Positions 32,894 through 34,524 of a stretch of DNA of 34,524 nt are shown piece after piece. The position numbers and the translations under genes are program-made. This stretch comes from Sterolibacteriaceae bacterium (GTDB lineage: Bacteria > Pseudomonadota > Gammaproteobacteria > Burkholderiales > Rhodocyclaceae). The notes beneath the pieces are model-generated. The model saw only the letters and a list, made by a program, of their open reading frames with translations. It searched no databases and was not told where the DNA came from. The DNA lies in NCBI GenBank assembly GCA_025360425.1, contig JANYCD010000084.1:1-34524 (forward strand). Reading direction: 5' to 3'. How positions within the stretch are numbered: position 1 is the stretch's first letter; every line of letters begins with the position of its first letter.

Positions 32894-33327
32894 AGCCGAT
32901 TGCAGTACTCGCGGCGCTGTCGCTGTTGACCTTGAACGTCGGGGCACAGGTGGCACGTCCGCTTTCGGTACCACCCGCACCCATTGTTTCCGGTGGCAGC
33001 TTGCTTCAGATTGGCGGTGCATTGATGCTGGTGCTCGCAGCGGTCGCCGCTGTCGCATGGTTACTCAAACGCCTGAATCCTCACCAGATCGCCCAGGGCG
33101 GGGCATTGCGCGTCATCAGTGCTACTGCCGTCGGCCAACGCGAACGTGTAGTGCTGGTCGAGGTCGACGGCACCTGGCTGTTGGTCGGTGTCGCGCCGGG
33201 GCATGTGAGTGCGCTGCACACCATGCCCAAGCCCGCTACGCCGGCGCGTCAAGCGGAGACTGCGCAAAACGGTGCAGGATTCTCCGGCTGGCTCAAGCAA
33301 ACCCTGGAGCGGAGTCGCCATGCTTGA
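32887..33327 (+). CDS. fliO: Flagellar biosynthesis protein FliO
   Basis: FliO is a small membrane protein that assists assembly of the FliP ring of the export gate. The 146-residue protein begins with a hydrophobic, signal-like segment (1-20) followed by a membrane helix (about 38-60). The cytoplasmic part contains [35 protein letters not shown], typical of FliO. The start is one of two consecutive GTG codons, 32887 or 32890; the second gives a GTGA overlap with the fliN stop. It overlaps fliP by 8 bases. Confidence 0.92.
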   Translation: MVKPIAVLAALSLLTLNVGAQVARPLSVPPAPIVSGGSLLQIGGALMLVLAAVAAVAWLLKRLNPHQIAQGGALRVISATAVGQRERVVLVEVDGTWLLVGVAPGHVSALHTMPKPATPARQAETAQNGAGFSGWLKQTLERSRHA

Positions 33328-34078
33328 ACGAATTTTTCTGATCATCATTGCAGCGCTTGCATTGTTGCTTGCCACAACCGAGCCCGCACTGGCAGCACAG
33401 GCCGGCCTGCCTGCATTCACCTCCGCAGCGGCGGCGGGCGGTGGTCAAACCTACAGCCTGAGCCTGCAAACGCTGGCGCTGCTGACGGCGCTCAGCTTTC
33501 TGCCTGCCGTGATTTTGATGATGACCGGCTTCACCCGCATCATCATCGTGCTGTCGCTGCTGCGCCACGCATTGGGCACGCAAACATCGCCACCGAATCA
33601 GGTGTTGATCGGGCTTTCGCTGTTCCTCACTTTTTTCGTGATGTCGCCAACGCTGGACAAAATTTACGCCGACGCCTACCTGCCCTTTTCTGAAAGTCGC
33701 ATCAACATGAACGAAGCACTGGAGCTTGGCAGCCAGCCATTGCGCACGTTCATGCTGCGCCAAACGCGCGAACCGGATCTCGCCCTGTTCGTGCGCATTT
33801 CCGGCATGCCCGACATCAGCGATCCGAAACAGATTCCAATGCGGATACTGATTCCCGCCTATGCCACCAGCGAACTGAAAACCGCATTCCAGATTGGCTT
33901 CGTGGTGTTCATCCCGTTCCTTATCATCGACATGGTGGTGGCCAGCGTGCTGATGTCGATGGGGATGATGATGCTGTCGCCGGTAATCATTTCCCTGCCG
34001 TTCAAGATCATGCTGTTCGTGCTGGTCGATGGCTGGAATCTGTTGATCGGCTCATTGGTGCAAAGCTTTTACGTATGA
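33320..34078 (+). CDS. fliP: Flagellar export gate protein FliP
   Basis: FliP is the main subunit of the FliPQR export channel. The 252-residue protein has a cleavable-type signal peptide (residues 1-24, ending in ALAAQA). The conserved core follows: [42 protein letters not shown], then the periplasmic loop, then [17 protein letters not shown] and the last two helices. The ATG at 33320 has GGAG upstream and overlaps fliO; the longer upstream frame lacks a signal peptide and is rejected. An unusual 183-base repeat-rich spacer separates it from fliQ. Confidence 0.96.
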   Translation: MLERIFLIIIAALALLLATTEPALAAQAGLPAFTSAAAAGGGQTYSLSLQTLALLTALSFLPAVILMMTGFTRIIIVLSLLRHALGTQTSPPNQVLIGLSLFLTFFVMSPTLDKIYADAYLPFSESRINMNEALELGSQPLRTFMLRQTREPDLALFVRISGMPDISDPKQIPMRILIPAYATSELKTAFQIGFVVFIPFLIIDMVVASVLMSMGMMMLSPVIISLPFKIMLFVLVDGWNLLIGSLVQSFYV

Positions 34079-34096
34079 GCGCCGTGCGCCGGGCCG

Positions 34097-34254
34097 CCCG
34101 CGCAAGCGCGGGAAAATATATTGCCCCCCTTCCTATCCTCACCCTCTACGAGGGGAAGGTAACTAGTCGCCCCCGCCCATGGGGCGGGGGAAGGGGGGTG
34201 GGCGCAACTCTTTCCGGGGGGGTCATTGGAGAATTCTCTCCCTTGGGGAGGAGG
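34097..34254. repeat. Repeat-rich spacer between fliP and fliQ
   Basis: This noncoding interval holds several palindromes. CCCGCG (34097-34102) pairs with CGCGGG (34107-34112). CCTTCC (34128-34133) pairs with GGAAGG (34154-34159) and encloses CCTC (34137-34140) / GAGG (34150-34153). CCCCCGCCC (34170-34178) pairs with GGGCGGGGG (34182-34190). GAGAATTCTC (34229-34238) is a perfect palindrome. The fliQ ribosome site AGGAGG (34249-34254) partly overlaps a possible stem, CTCCC (34238-34242) / GGGAG (34246-34250). Confidence 0.65.
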
Positions 34255-34261
34255 TTCTAAA

Positions 34262-34524
34262 ATGACCCCGGAAAGCGTCCTCACCCTGATCCAGCAGGGA
34301 CTGGAACTGACCATGTTGCTTTCGGCACCCTTGCTGCTGGCGGCACTGGGTACCGGCCTCGTGGTCAGCATTTTTCAGGCCGCCACCCAAATCAACGAAA
34401 CAACACTTTCGTTTATCCCCAAGCTGATCGTCATGGCGGTGGTGCTGGTCGCCACCGGCCCGTGGATGCTCAACCTGCTGGTCGACTACACGCGCCGGTT
34501 GTTCCAGGAGTTGCCATGGATGAT
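34262..34524 (+). CDS. fliQ: Flagellar export gate protein FliQ (3' end cut by window)
   Basis: FliQ is the small two-helix subunit of the FliPQR export channel. The visible 87 codons start MTPESVLTLIQQGLELTMLL and include the conserved GLVVSIFQAATQINETTLSF, then a second hydrophobic helix and the FQELPWM end. Family members have about 89 residues, so only the last few codons and the stop are missing. The ATG is preceded by a strong AGGAGG with a 7-base gap. fliR would be expected next. Confidence 0.95.
   Translation, partial: MTPESVLTLIQQGLELTMLLSAPLLLAALGTGLVVSIFQAATQINETTLSFIPKLIVMAVVLVATGPWMLNLLVDYTRRLFQELPWM

Overview
The window looks like a chromosomal segment of a motile betaproteobacterium (Nitrosomonadales/Rhodocyclales-like; inferred from protein flavour, gene order and a moderately high G+C content, not from a database search). 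It is mostly one large flagellar locus, preceded by housekeeping genes and a signalling block.

Layout. (1) 1-5800: rlmJ on the plus strand. Opposite it runs a tight minus-strand operon glmS-galE-norE-norF, with pyrD divergent from glmS. (2) 5790-7250: a minus-strand cheY-like/cheB pair; the CheB receiver pocket has lost key residues. (3) 7676-13270: four plus-strand signalling genes: a membrane multi-PAS histidine kinase, an Rcp1-like single-domain response regulator, a REC-PAS-HisKA_3 kinase and a NarL/LuxR-type regulator. (4) 13525-16170: two paralogous diguanylate cyclases, each preceded by a conspicuously structured leader; the first also has a probable sigma-28 promoter. (5) 16270-22194: flagellin fliC (sigma-28 promoter and strong terminator), fliD-fliS-fliT, a FliK-like gene, a gene for a lone FlhB C-terminal domain, and ycgR (c-di-GMP-responsive brake). 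(6) 22198-23723: an accessory islet between ycgR and fliE. It holds a multi-hairpin element, an AT-rich stretch, a frameshifted HEPN-like gene and a 60-bp attC-like site; the 7-bp core GTTGAGT occurs at both edges. (7) 23748-34524: fliE on the minus strand, divergent from fliFGHIJKLMNOP and fliQ, which is cut by the window end. Two palindromic repeat insertions interrupt this series, between fliH and fliI and between fliP and fliQ.

How the genes fit together. The flagellar genes encode the MS ring (FliF), rotor/switch (FliG, FliM, FliN), export gate and ATPase complex (FliH, FliI, FliJ, FliO, FliP, FliQ), hook-length control (FliK), stator-associated FliL, filament, cap and their chaperones. 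Two GGEEF diguanylate cyclases with intact I-sites could make the c-di-GMP that the YcgR-type PilZ protein senses, so synthesis and motor braking are encoded on either side of the filament genes. The kinase/regulator block and the CheY/CheB pair may feed into the same motility output, but that is inference.

The most unusual signals are the cassette-like HEPN islet, the structured leaders of the two cyclase genes, the degenerate CheB receiver, and norEF-like genes placed behind glmS-galE with no catalytic NorCB in view.
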